A stretch of 35,387 nt of DNA from contig CAIPNM010000429.1 in NCBI GenBank assembly GCA_903866395.1, positions 1-35,387 on the forward strand, written 5' to 3'. The translations under genes and the position numbers were made by a program. This DNA is from an uncultured bacterium (GTDB lineage: Bacteria > Pseudomonadota > Gammaproteobacteria > Burkholderiales > Burkholderiaceae_E). Under the pieces are notes generated by a model, which saw only the letters and a program-made list of their open reading frames with translations, was not told the origin of the DNA and did no database searches. Below are positions 8,314-16,027 of this stretch, piece by piece (positions within the stretch are counted from its first letter, which is position 1; each line of letters begins with the position of its first letter).

Positions 8314-8760
8314 TCAGACGCCCACGTCCACTTCCACCGTACCTACAGTCTTTTTCTCGCCCTGTTCGTTATCGGCCCAGACCTCGACCGTGAATCGAAA
8401 GCCATTGCCTTTAGAGGCCTTGGCTGACACCCGACCATGGGTGGTGATGACTTCGTTGGCATGCGTGGAAGCGATATACTTGCAGACCATCTTCGCGTTC
8501 CGGAACATGGCTGCGCCAAAGTGGTTGACACACATCTCAGCGATATAGGCCGAGGACATCTCGCCCGTCTGGATCGGCGCACGCAGCCCGGTTTCGGCCG
8601 CATACACGGGGTCCCAATGGTTGGGGTTGAAGCGGCCCCAGAGACGCGACCCCATCAACTGGATGGCTGCACGCTTCCTGACACCCACCAGCATATGCCC
8701 GACAGGCGTGTTGCGATTGATCAGGCCGTGAACCGCGCGGCCCTGAATGGTGTGCTGCAT
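8314..8760 (-). CDS. MaoC-like hot-dog protein (His-only half of a split dyad)
   Basis: A 148-aa hot-dog protein. Its hydratase motif reads GRFNPNH at residues 42-48, with His48 present but Arg43 in place of the catalytic Asp, followed by WDPVYA and a PIQTGEMSSAYIAEM helix. C-terminal VITTHGRVSAKASKGNGFRFTVEVWADNEQGEKKTVGTVEVDV is a typical MaoC/hot-dog strand set. It is probably the partner of the adjacent 178-aa protein. The ATG at 8760 is preceded by AGGAG; the open frame continues upstream into the ligase gene but that part is out of register with any family. It is followed by a 47-bp gap before the partner gene. Confidence 0.85.
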   Translation of the reverse strand: MQHTIQGRAVHGLINRNTPVGHMLVGVRKRAAIQLMGSRLWGRFNPNHWDPVYAAETGLRAPIQTGEMSSAYIAEMCVNHFGAAMFRNAKMVCKYIASTHANEVITTHGRVSAKASKGNGFRFTVEVWADNEQGEKKTVGTVEVDVGV

Positions 8761-8791
8761 CGTGATGGCTCCTGTGCCAGATGGCAAATAG

Positions 8792-10516
8792 TCAGAGGTC
8801 TGGTGAAGTTGGAAGACCGAGCCGTTTGGCCGCGATCTCAGACAACAGAAACTTGCGCGCGCGACCGGAGGGCGTGACCGGTATATCTTCGGCAGCGATC
8901 CGGATGACGTGCCGGGGAATCTTGAATCGGGCGAGCCGCTCACGGCAGAGATTGAGCAGTGCCTCGTCCGATACGGCTGGCGACTCGCGTAAGACCACGA
9001 ACAGGACCCCCACCTCGCCCATTCGCTCGTCTGCAATGGGCACCACGTGCGCCTGGACGACAGCCGGATGCGTAACCAGAAGGTCTTCCACCTCAGTGGG
9101 CATCACCAGCTCACCACCACAGCGATACGACTCCTTGCGCCGCCCAACCAGAGTGAGATAGTGATCGGCATCAATCCGCCCAAGGTCACCGGTACGAAAC
9201 CAGCCGTCAGCGGTGAATGCTTCAGCGGTGGCTTCGGGTTTGTTGTAATACCCCGGGGTCACGCCCGGGCCGCGTGCAAGCAGTTCGCCGACCTCGCCGG
9301 GGGCCACCTCCCGATCCGTTTCGGGGTCAACCACGCGATAGTTGACCAGGCGCGCACCGGCGATGCTGGCGGCAGCGGGGCCGACTTCACGCAGGCGTCC
9401 ATTTGTGGTCAGCAGACGCTCGCGCGGATCATCAGGCCGCGTCACCGTGCTCGAGGCGGTGACTTCGGTCATGCCGTAGCCCGAGGTCAGCTCCACCGGC
9501 CCGAGGTAGTGATCGATCTGATCCCAGATCGTTGCCGGCGACCGGCCGCCCGATGAAATCATGGACAGGAGCGAAGGAAGCGCGCGGCGTTCGCGCTTTT
9601 GCTCATCGATGAGGGCGAGCGTCATGGTGGGAATGAGCAGGATGTCGGTTGCACGATGGCGGCGAATGCCCTCCAGCGTGTCCGCAGCATCAAACTTCAG
9701 CTGCGGAATGATGGCGCCACCTGCGAACAGCGCTGCAAGAAGGCCCTCCACATAGCCGTAGACGTGGTACATCGGAAGTGAAAACAGAATCCGGCGCCCC
9801 GCCTCGAACGCACGCCCCCAGGTGCTGCCAAAGGCTGTCCGCAGCATCATGTCGTGCGTGATCATGACGCCCTTCGGTGACCCCGTAGTGCCCGACGTGT
9901 AGATGATGTCGCACAGGCTGTGTGGCGACGAATACGACACCGACTGGGGCGCTGACAGCCCCTCCCCCATCTTATTCAGGTCCGGCACCCCGGCAGGTAG
10001 CGGATCATGATCGGTCGAAAAGCCGACTACGCCCCTCAGTCGCGGGAAAGCCTGTCCTCCCGCAGCGACTGGCCACCCCGGCGCGAGCTCGTCGAGAAAG
10101 CGCAGATAGTCAAGGCCCCTGAAGCGGTTCATGGTGATGAGCAGCACCGCGTCGGACTGTTGCAACACATAGCCCAGCTCGTCACGACGATTCAGAAAAT
10201 TGATCGGGACCGCCACTGCGCCGACACGCGAAATGGCGAGCTTGCATGCGACGAATTCCGGATAGTTCCCCATTAGTAACGCGACATGTTCGCCGGGTCG
10301 CACACCGGCCGCGATCAGCCCGGAAGCAAACCGCTTCGACCAGACCTGAATATCGCGGTAACTGAAGGTTCGCGAGTCGGTCACGACACAGTCGTGATCC
10401 GGAATGGTCTCGGCCATGGCGTCAAATGCCTGATCGAGCGAGCGCTCGACCCAGGTCGGATGCCGCCTCAAAAGCGCGGCCTGGCGTTGAGAAACACTCT
10501 GAAAACCCATCGTCAT
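8792..10516 (-). CDS. Acyl-CoA synthetase / AMP-dependent ligase (ANL family) with an altered C-terminal catalytic Lys
   Basis: ANL-family enzyme expected to activate a carboxylic acid as acyl-AMP, then acyl-CoA. Seen are the P-loop IIYTSGTTGSPKGVM, the SGYGMTE motif, GWFRTGDLGRID and the hinge VGRRKES. The C-terminal motif, usually PxTxxGKxxR, reads PVTPSGRARK, so Arg replaces the adenylating lysine. The region after the hinge, YRCGGELVMPTEVE, also departs from the common form. The reaction may be slowed or limited to the thioesterification half; this is inference. The first in-frame ATG (10552) lies inside the predicted -10 box, so the ATG at 10516 (or 10510) is the likely start. It is the first gene of the minus operon. 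Confidence 0.9.
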   Translation of the reverse strand: MTMGFQSVSQRQAALLRRHPTWVERSLDQAFDAMAETIPDHDCVVTDSRTFSYRDIQVWSKRFASGLIAAGVRPGEHVALLMGNYPEFVACKLAISRVGAVAVPINFLNRRDELGYVLQQSDAVLLITMNRFRGLDYLRFLDELAPGWPVAAGGQAFPRLRGVVGFSTDHDPLPAGVPDLNKMGEGLSAPQSVSYSSPHSLCDIIYTSGTTGSPKGVMITHDMMLRTAFGSTWGRAFEAGRRILFSLPMYHVYGYVEGLLAALFAGGAIIPQLKFDAADTLEGIRRHRATDILLIPTMTLALIDEQKRERRALPSLLSMISSGGRSPATIWDQIDHYLGPVELTSGYGMTEVTASSTVTRPDDPRERLLTTNGRLREVGPAAASIAGARLVNYRVVDPETDREVAPGEVGELLARGPGVTPGYYNKPEATAEAFTADGWFRTGDLGRIDADHYLTLVGRRKESYRCGGELVMPTEVEDLLVTHPAVVQAHVVPIADERMGEVGVLFVVLRESPAVSDEALLNLCRERLARFKIPRHVIRIAAEDIPVTPSGRARKFLLSEIAAKRLGLPTSPDL

Positions 10517-10526
10517 TACCAGCCGC

Positions 10527-10555
10527 TTGAAATATCTACTTGTCAGTAGCATAAT
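10527..10555 (+). promoter_or_regulatory. Sigma70-like promoter of the plus-strand operon
   Basis: TTGAAA (10527-10532), a 17-bp spacer and CATAAT (10550-10555) each match consensus at five of six positions. Start of transcription would be near 10562, giving a leader of about 70 nt before the GTG at 10634. Confidence 0.65.
10536..10549. promoter_or_regulatory. Palindromic operator candidate between the divergent operons
   Basis: CTACT-TGTC-AGTAG is a perfect 5-bp inverted repeat with a 4-bp centre. It lies inside the spacer of the plus promoter and at the transcription start of the minus promoter, so one bound protein could block both. The inner 9-mer CTGACAAGT (minus strand 10546-10538) recurs on the plus strand at 10627-10635, over the GTG start of the monooxygenase gene. 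The TetR encoded at 13131 is a candidate ligand. Confidence 0.5.
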
Positions 10556-10576
10556 GTACTTTTAGGAATAACTCAA
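10548..10576 (-). promoter_or_regulatory. Sigma70-like promoter of the minus-strand operon
   Basis: Read on the minus strand, TTGAGT (10576-10571) is followed after exactly 17 bp by TATGCT (10553-10548). Transcription would begin near 10541, leaving a leader of about 25 nt before the ATG at 10516. The box overlaps the -10 of the opposite promoter. Confidence 0.6.
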
Positions 10577-10633
10577 TTCATCCGAAGCGCCTGAATCACC
10601 AACGAAACGGTTCATCAAAAGGAGCTCTGACAA

Positions 10634-12253
10634 GTGATCGACAGCATCGACGCCCTGGTGGTCGGCGCAGGCTTTGCGGGCCTTCGAGCCCTTCATACCC
10701 TCAGGCAGTCGGGTAAGCGTGTGCAGGTCATTGAAGCCAGTGACGATGTAGGGGGGGTCTGGCTCCAAAATGGCTATCCCGGAGCCCGGTGCGACGTTGA
10801 AAGCTATGACTACTCCTACAGCTTTTCGCCAGAGCTCGAACAATCGTGGCGCTGGAGCGAGCGTTACGCCACGCAGCCGGAAATCCTCCGCTACATCCGC
10901 CATGTAGCCGATCGCTTTGACCTCAGGCGAGACATTGCCTTCAACACGCGCATGATCTCGGCGCGGTTCGATGAGCCCACCTCCCGGTGGCTGGTCACCG
11001 CGCACAATGATCGCCAGTGGAGCGCCCGTCATCTGGTTCTCTGCGTCGGACAGCTGTCCACCACAAAATCGCCCAACTACCCCGGCCAGAACGACTTCGG
11101 CGGACGAATCATCCATAGCGGCGAATGGCCGCGCGAGCCTGTGTCGTTTGCCGGCCAGCGCGTGGGAATCATCGGTACCGGCTCATCCGGCATGCAGATG
11201 ACGCCAGTCATCGCTCATGAGGCACAGCACGTCACGGTGTTTCAGCGCACACCTAACTACAGCATCCCCGCCGCCAACGCCCCCGTGAGCGAGGCCGAAG
11301 ACCAGCAGGTCAAGGCGAACTATGCTGAACGTCGGGCGCGGGCTCGCCAATCTCCTACGGGTCTGGGATTTATTCCGAACCGAACCTCCGCGCTACAGGC
11401 GAGTGCAGAAGAGCGAGAGCAGGTGTATGAAGCGGCCTGGAACCGATTGGGGTTTGGGTTTGCGCTCGCCTATTACGACATTTTGCTCAACCAGGCGGCC
11501 AACGACACTGCAGCCGAATTCATTCGAAAGAAGATCCGCGCCAGGGTCAACGACCCGGTCGTGCGTGAAAAGCTTACGCCCAAGGGACACCCGTTTGCTG
11601 CACGACGCCCGTCGGTTGACAGTGGCTACTTCGAGGCTTTCAATCGTCCCAATGTCGAGCTCGCTGACGTGCGCGAATCGCCCATTTTGGAGTTCACGCC
11701 CACCGGCGTTCGCACGGCAGTCAAGCATCACGACCTCGACGTCATCATTTTTGCCACGGGTTTTGACGCCTTCACCGGATCGCTTCTAAAGCCCGACATC
11801 ATCGGGCGTCATGGCGTGACGCTTCGCGAGAAGTGGGCAGCCGGTCCCATTACGCAGCTGGGCGTCTCCGTCAACGGTTTCCCCAACCTGCTCATCGTGG
11901 TCGGGCCCGGAAGCCCCTCGCTTCTCAGCAATGTCATGGTCTCAATCGAAGAGCAGATTGACTGGCTAGCGACGCTCCTCAACACCATGGATGATCGGGG
12001 CATCATTGAATACGAAGCGGATGCGCAGGCCGAGATCGATTGGGTCAGGCATGTAAATGAACGTGCACGCGAAACGCTTTACCTCGCAACCGACTCTTAC
12101 TACAACGGCGCCGAGATTGCCGGTAAGCCGCGGGTATTCATGCCCTACTCCGGGGGCATTCGCGGTTATCGTCGACTGCTCCACCAGTGCGCGGAGAGCG
12201 GCTACGCGGGCTTTACCCTGCGACCGGCCCACGCTGAGGTCGCCGCGAAATGA
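10634..12253 (+). CDS. Baeyer-Villiger monooxygenase 1 (FAD, NADPH)
   Basis: Inserts one oxygen atom from O2 beside a ketone carbonyl, giving an ester or lactone. The 539-aa protein has two Rossmann motifs, GAGFAG (11-16) and GTGSSG (181-186), and between them the type I fingerprint FxGxxxHxxxWP as FGGRIIHSGEWP (155-166). The NADP and flavin regions are followed by SVDSGYFEAFNRPNVEL and late IIFATGFDAFTG. The segment ahead of it reads FAARRPSVD where the other two paralogues have GTKRICVD, and it lacks their KGGxNFVHAFND stretch, so it is the most divergent of the three. Start is GTG, with AAAAGGAG upstream. It is the first gene of the plus operon, and its stop overlaps the SDR start (ATGA). 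Confidence 0.95.
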   Translation: MIDSIDALVVGAGFAGLRALHTLRQSGKRVQVIEASDDVGGVWLQNGYPGARCDVESYDYSYSFSPELEQSWRWSERYATQPEILRYIRHVADRFDLRRDIAFNTRMISARFDEPTSRWLVTAHNDRQWSARHLVLCVGQLSTTKSPNYPGQNDFGGRIIHSGEWPREPVSFAGQRVGIIGTGSSGMQMTPVIAHEAQHVTVFQRTPNYSIPAANAPVSEAEDQQVKANYAERRARARQSPTGLGFIPNRTSALQASAEEREQVYEAAWNRLGFGFALAYYDILLNQAANDTAAEFIRKKIRARVNDPVVREKLTPKGHPFAARRPSVDSGYFEAFNRPNVELADVRESPILEFTPTGVRTAVKHHDLDVIIFATGFDAFTGSLLKPDIIGRHGVTLREKWAAGPITQLGVSVNGFPNLLIVVGPGSPSLLSNVMVSIEEQIDWLATLLNTMDDRGIIEYEADAQAEIDWVRHVNERARETLYLATDSYYNGAEIAGKPRVFMPYSGGIRGYRRLLHQCAESGYAGFTLRPAHAEVAAK

Positions 12254-13023
12254 GTTTCACCTTCAACGGTCAGGTCGCGATCGTCACCGGTGCTGCAACC
12301 GGCATCGGACGCGCGGCCGCCCTGGCACTGGCACGCGCCGGCGCACGCGTGCTGGTCGTTGACCTGCAGCCGGAACCCGGGGAAATCACCGCGGCGCAGG
12401 CGCGCGACTATGGGTCGGAGGCGAGCTTTGTTCAGGCCGATATCAGCCACGCTGATCAAGTAGCGAACTATGTCCGCAAAGCGGTGGACACCTGGGGTCG
12501 AATTGATGTGCTGATGAATAACGCCGGCTGGCAGGGCGACATTACAGCGCTGGTTGACTACACCGACGAGCAGTTCGACCGTGTGATGGCGATCAACGTC
12601 CGCGGCACCTATCTCGGGATGAAACACACGCTTCCGGTCATGATCCGTCAGCAGCGTGGCGCCGTGGTCAACACCGGATCACTCGCCTCCTACACCGGCA
12701 CCCGCATGCTTGCGCCCTACACGGCGAGCAAGCATGCGATTCTGGGGCTCACGCGCGCCACAGCACTCGAAGTGGCACGTGAGGGTATCCGCATCAATGC
12801 CGTTTGCCCGGGCCCGGTTGACACCCCCATGCTGCGAGACATCGAGGCCGCGCAGGCCCCTGGACAGGCGGATACGCTTCGACAGCGCCGTAGCGCATCG
12901 ATTCCGGACGGCCGCTATGCGAGTCCCGAAGAAGTGGCCAACCTCATGCTCTATCTCGCCTCAGACCTTGCCTCACACATTACTGGTCAGGGGATTCAGA
13001 TTAACGGCGGAAGCCATGGTTGA
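12250..13023 (+). CDS. Short-chain dehydrogenase/reductase (classical SDR) 1
   Basis: A 257-aa NAD(P)-dependent oxidoreductase with TGAATGIGRAAA near the N-terminus, a cofactor-selecting acidic VVDLQ at the end of beta-2 (suggesting NAD), NNAG, the catalytic Ser in NTGSLASYTG, the YTASK Tyr/Lys pair, and C-terminal ITGQGIQINGG. In context it may oxidise an alcohol to the ketone that the co-transcribed Baeyer-Villiger enzymes use. The start overlaps the monooxygenase stop by 4 bp. A 107-bp gap with a palindrome follows before the regulator. Confidence 0.94.
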   Translation: MSFTFNGQVAIVTGAATGIGRAAALALARAGARVLVVDLQPEPGEITAAQARDYGSEASFVQADISHADQVANYVRKAVDTWGRIDVLMNNAGWQGDITALVDYTDEQFDRVMAINVRGTYLGMKHTLPVMIRQQRGAVVNTGSLASYTGTRMLAPYTASKHAILGLTRATALEVAREGIRINAVCPGPVDTPMLRDIEAAQAPGQADTLRQRRSASIPDGRYASPEEVANLMLYLASDLASHITGQGIQINGGSHG

Positions 13024-13071
13024 CCGTCTGGGTCGGCCTGTCCGCGGGCCCTCACGCCATCGCGCGCCATC

Positions 13072-13088
13072 CAGCGTGCGGCACGCTG
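13072..13088. promoter_or_regulatory. 17-bp palindrome upstream of the TetR gene
   Basis: CAGCGTGC-G-GCACGCTG is a perfect inverted repeat with 8-bp arms and a 1-bp centre, 42 bp before the regulator's ATG. Size and position suit a TetR-type autoregulatory operator. A transcript hairpin is the alternative; no T run follows, so it is not a standard intrinsic terminator. Confidence 0.45.
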
Positions 13089-13130
13089 CTACCGACGTGC
13101 CTTATCTGACGATTCGCTATCCTCACGCCC

Positions 13131-13847
13131 ATGACAAAACCTGCCCAGAAGCCCGCCCGCCCGAGAACCCGCGCGGTCATTCCATCGGATCGCCAAGCCA
13201 CCCCATCGGCCGACGCGCCGGAGAGCCTGCGCGACGCGGTCCAGCGCCTGAAGCGCGAAAGCATCGTCGCGGCTGCGGTCGACTTGTTTTATCACCAGGG
13301 TTATGGTCAAACCACACTCGACCAGGTCGCCCAGCGTCTCAATGTCACCAAACCCTTCATCTATTCCTATTTCGGCTCCAAGAACGAAATTCTTGCCGAG
13401 ATCTGCTCCCGGGCGATCAAGCTGGCTCACGAGTCGCTCAATCGCGCAAGCTCGAAGGAGGGCTCAGCGACCGATCGCATCAAGGCGATTTCTCGCGACT
13501 TCATGGAAGCCGTTTTACGGCATCAACCCCACGCGGTGATCTACAGCCGCGAGGAGAAGGAGCTCGATCAAGCCGACCGGGATGCCATCAACCGACTTCG
13601 CCGCGAGTTCGATCATCGGCTGGTTGCGCTGATTCAGGAAGGCGTCACGACGGGCGAGTTTCAGGTCGACGACGTTCACCTCACGGCCTTGTCGATTGGC
13701 GGGATCATCGGCTGGTCGCAGGTCTGGTTCAGGCCGTCGGGTCGCCTCACGATCGAGGAAGCGGCCGATGGCGTGAGCCGGATTGTGCTCGCGATGGTCA
13801 AAGCCAATCCGGGGCGTCGCCGAAGAACGCTCGCCGCGGTGCGCTGA
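13131..13847 (+). CDS. TetR/AcrR-family transcriptional regulator
   Basis: A 238-aa predicted DNA-binding protein. After a Pro/Ala-rich basic leader of about 40 residues comes the TetR N-terminal domain: SIVAAAVDLFYHQGYGQTTLDQVAQRLNVTKPFIYSYFGSKNEIL, whose helix-turn-helix is TTLDQVAQRLNVTKPFIYSYF. The C-terminal half is a ligand-binding helical domain (TetR C-terminal, AcrR/KstR2-like size). It lies within the plus operon after a 107-bp gap that contains a palindrome, with a 76-bp gap behind, and may have its own promoter. Such regulators often sense an acyl-CoA pathway intermediate; here the effector is unknown. No clear ribosome binding site precedes the ATG. Confidence 0.93.
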   Translation: MTKPAQKPARPRTRAVIPSDRQATPSADAPESLRDAVQRLKRESIVAAAVDLFYHQGYGQTTLDQVAQRLNVTKPFIYSYFGSKNEILAEICSRAIKLAHESLNRASSKEGSATDRIKAISRDFMEAVLRHQPHAVIYSREEKELDQADRDAINRLRREFDHRLVALIQEGVTTGEFQVDDVHLTALSIGGIIGWSQVWFRPSGRLTIEEAADGVSRIVLAMVKANPGRRRRTLAAVR

Positions 13848-13923
13848 CCCCTCGCGCGCAGAGCGCGCCGGTCGTCTTGCTCTCGTCCGCCCCCCGCAGC
13901 TGGCAGGCGAAGGGAGCACCGCG

Positions 13924-14832
13924 ATGACGCCATCGTTTTCTGCGAAGACGATGCGGCAGACGGTTGCCGTGATTGGTGCGGGCACCATGGGCGCCGGCAT
14001 TGCTTATGTATTTGCCCGCGCGGGCTGGCTCGTGACCGTGGCTGAGCCCTCCCTGGCGCAGCGAACCCGGCTGCTGGAAACCCTCTCTAGCGCGTCCGCC
14101 GATGGTGTACGGCGCGGCAAACTCACCGAGGCGCAGTCTGAGATCCTCCTCGCATCAGTGAGCCTGGTGAGGAGTGCGCGCGAGCTGCCCGGCGGGCTCG
14201 ATCTCGTCATTGAAAGCGTTCCGGAGAATCTTTCCCTCAAGCGAGACGTGCTCAGAGAGCTCGATGAACGCGCGCCCACACTCATCGGATCCAACACCAG
14301 CGGACTGTCGATCGACACCCTCGCGGAATGTCTCACCGACCCCACCCGTCTGATCGGCATGCATTTCTTCAACCCGGTGTGGTCCCTGCCGCTGATCGAA
14401 CTGATCGTCGGCCGGCAGACCAGCGTCGCCGCGCTTGAAGCAGCACGTCGCCACGCCGATTCCATCGGCAAGCAGACCATCGTCGTACGAAACCTTCCGG
14501 GCTTTGCCACCAGCCGTCTCGACCTGATCGCCTCGCTCGAGGCCATGCGAATGCTGGAGGATGGGGTCGCCAGCGCCGAAGACATCGATCGCGCGGCGGT
14601 GCTCGCCTATCGGCACCCAATCGGCCCGCTGCGGTTGAGCGACATCGTCGGCCTCGATGTTCGACTGGATATCGCGCGCCACCTTCGTACTTCACTGGGC
14701 GAGCGCTATGCACCGCCCCGGCTGCTCGAAGAGAAAGTTGCTCGAGGCGAATTAGGTCAGAAATCCGGCAAAGGCTTTTACGACTGGCCCGTGCCGCCCC
14801 CATCCCTCCCCTCGGCAACCGCAAAATCATGA
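13924..14832 (+). CDS. 3-hydroxyacyl-CoA dehydrogenase family protein
   Basis: Oxidises 3-hydroxyacyl-CoA to 3-ketoacyl-CoA with NAD. The 302-aa protein has the N-terminal dinucleotide motif GAGTMGAG (18-25), VIESVPENLSLKRDV, SNTSGLSI (123-130), and GMHFFNPV with catalytic His147; the following LPLIELIVG supplies the paired Glu. The C-terminal domain ends GKGFYDWP, typical of the family. The ATG at 13924 follows GGGAG; the open frame continues upstream into the TetR coding region but is out of place there. The stop overlaps the acyl-CoA dehydrogenase start (ATGA). It supplies the third step of a beta-oxidation cycle; the matching thiolase is absent from the window. Confidence 0.95.
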   Translation: MTPSFSAKTMRQTVAVIGAGTMGAGIAYVFARAGWLVTVAEPSLAQRTRLLETLSSASADGVRRGKLTEAQSEILLASVSLVRSARELPGGLDLVIESVPENLSLKRDVLRELDERAPTLIGSNTSGLSIDTLAECLTDPTRLIGMHFFNPVWSLPLIELIVGRQTSVAALEAARRHADSIGKQTIVVRNLPGFATSRLDLIASLEAMRMLEDGVASAEDIDRAAVLAYRHPIGPLRLSDIVGLDVRLDIARHLRTSLGERYAPPRLLEEKVARGELGQKSGKGFYDWPVPPPSLPSATAKS

Positions 14833-16010
14833 CAGGTATTTTTAGATCAACGCTGGTCGATACCGCCGACCATCACCCGATGCTGCGTGACAGCGTGGCG
14901 CGGCTTGTGAGCCGCTTCGGCCGTCGATATTTTCAGGATGTCGTGCAGCGTAAGACCAAGCCTGTGGAGTTGTGGGAGGCGCTGGGCGAGGCTGGCTATC
15001 TGGGGGTGCATATCGCCGAGCAGTACGGTGGCGCCGGGGCGGGTATCGCCGACTATAACGTCGTGGTCGAAGAAACCGCCGCACAGGGCTGCCCCATCCT
15101 GTCCCTTGTCATCGGCTCCATCTGCGCGCCTATCATCGAGCAGTACGGCAGCGAGGCGCTCAAGAACGAGTGGCTCCCAGGACTCGCTTCGGGCAAGCGC
15201 CGTTTGTCCTTTGCGATCACCGAGCCCGACGCTGGCACGAACACGCATCGGATCACCACGACAGCCACACGACGGGGCGATGGCTGGCGCCTGAACGGCA
15301 AGAAATACTGGACCTCCGGCGTTGACGAGGCCGATGCGATTCTGGTGGTCTGCCGGGGCGAACCGGCAGACGCTGATCCGACCGGGCGTCGGCCGCTATC
15401 TCTTTTCATTGTGCCCGCCAACGCGCCCGGCATCAGTCGCACCCCGATCGCCACAGCACTTCATGTGCCTGAGACCTCGTTCACCGTGTTTTTCGACGAC
15501 GTCGACCTTGGGCCCGACGCGCTGGTGGGTCATGCAGGGCAAGGTCTTAAACAGGTTTTTGCCGGACTGAACCCAGAGCGCGTCTGCGCAGCGGCCATCA
15601 ACAACGGGATCGCCCGTTACGCCCTCGAGCGCGGTGCCCAGCAGGCGCGCGATCGCTCGGTATGGGAGAGCCCGATCGGATCGCATCAAGGCATTGCCCA
15701 CCCGCTGGCAAAGGCTTTCATTTCGGTTCAGCAGGCGCGCCTGATGACGGCGCGCGCGGCGCAACTCTACGACCAGCGTTCAGCGGACGCCGGCGAGGCG
15801 GCCAACATGGCCAAGCTCGCTGCGGCGGACGCGTCGCTTGAAGCACTTGACCAGGCGATTCAGGTCCACGGCGGCAACGGAATGGCGATTGAATACGGAC
15901 TCGCCGACCTGTGGTTCATCGCGCGGCTGCACAAGACGGCGCCGATCAGCCGGGAAATGATCCTCAACTTTGTCGCCCAGCACAGTCTGGGGCTCCCCAA
16001 GAGCTACTGA
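14829..16010 (+). CDS. Acyl-CoA dehydrogenase family flavoprotein
   Basis: Alpha,beta-dehydrogenation of an acyl-CoA with FAD, passing electrons to ETF. The 393-aa protein has LWEALGEAGYLGVHIAEQYGGAG, FAITEPDAGTN for flavin and substrate contact, and NGKKYWTSG. The C-terminal QVHGGNGMAIEYGLADLWF motif is followed by ARLHKTAPISREMILNFVAQHSLGLPKSY. The usual IYEGTxEI segment, whose Glu is the catalytic base in short- and medium-chain enzymes, is replaced by LHKTAPIS, as in a subgroup with LGLPxSY ends. The base may come from another helix, as it does in isovaleryl- and long-chain enzymes. Substrate size is not inferable. Coupled by ATGA to the hydroxyacyl-CoA dehydrogenase gene. Confidence 0.93.
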   Translation: MTGIFRSTLVDTADHHPMLRDSVARLVSRFGRRYFQDVVQRKTKPVELWEALGEAGYLGVHIAEQYGGAGAGIADYNVVVEETAAQGCPILSLVIGSICAPIIEQYGSEALKNEWLPGLASGKRRLSFAITEPDAGTNTHRITTTATRRGDGWRLNGKKYWTSGVDEADAILVVCRGEPADADPTGRRPLSLFIVPANAPGISRTPIATALHVPETSFTVFFDDVDLGPDALVGHAGQGLKQVFAGLNPERVCAAAINNGIARYALERGAQQARDRSVWESPIGSHQGIAHPLAKAFISVQQARLMTARAAQLYDQRSADAGEAANMAKLAAADASLEALDQAIQVHGGNGMAIEYGLADLWFIARLHKTAPISREMILNFVAQHSLGLPKSY

Positions 16011-16027
16011 ACGGGCTGCTGATCACC

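Noticed and set aside
10517-10552. ATG at 10552 as the start of the minus-operon ligase
   Set aside because: It falls inside the predicted -10 box and lacks a ribosome binding site; the ATGs at 10516 and 10510 are downstream of the expected transcription start.
13848-13923. Intrinsic terminator after the TetR gene (GC-rich CGCGCAGAGCGCG)
   Set aside because: The stem is very short and no T run follows.
12656-13927. A 423-codon plus-strand open frame across SDR 1, the TetR and the following gap
   Set aside because: It is an out-of-phase shadow, Arg/Pro/Ser-rich, with no family features, over two well-supported genes.
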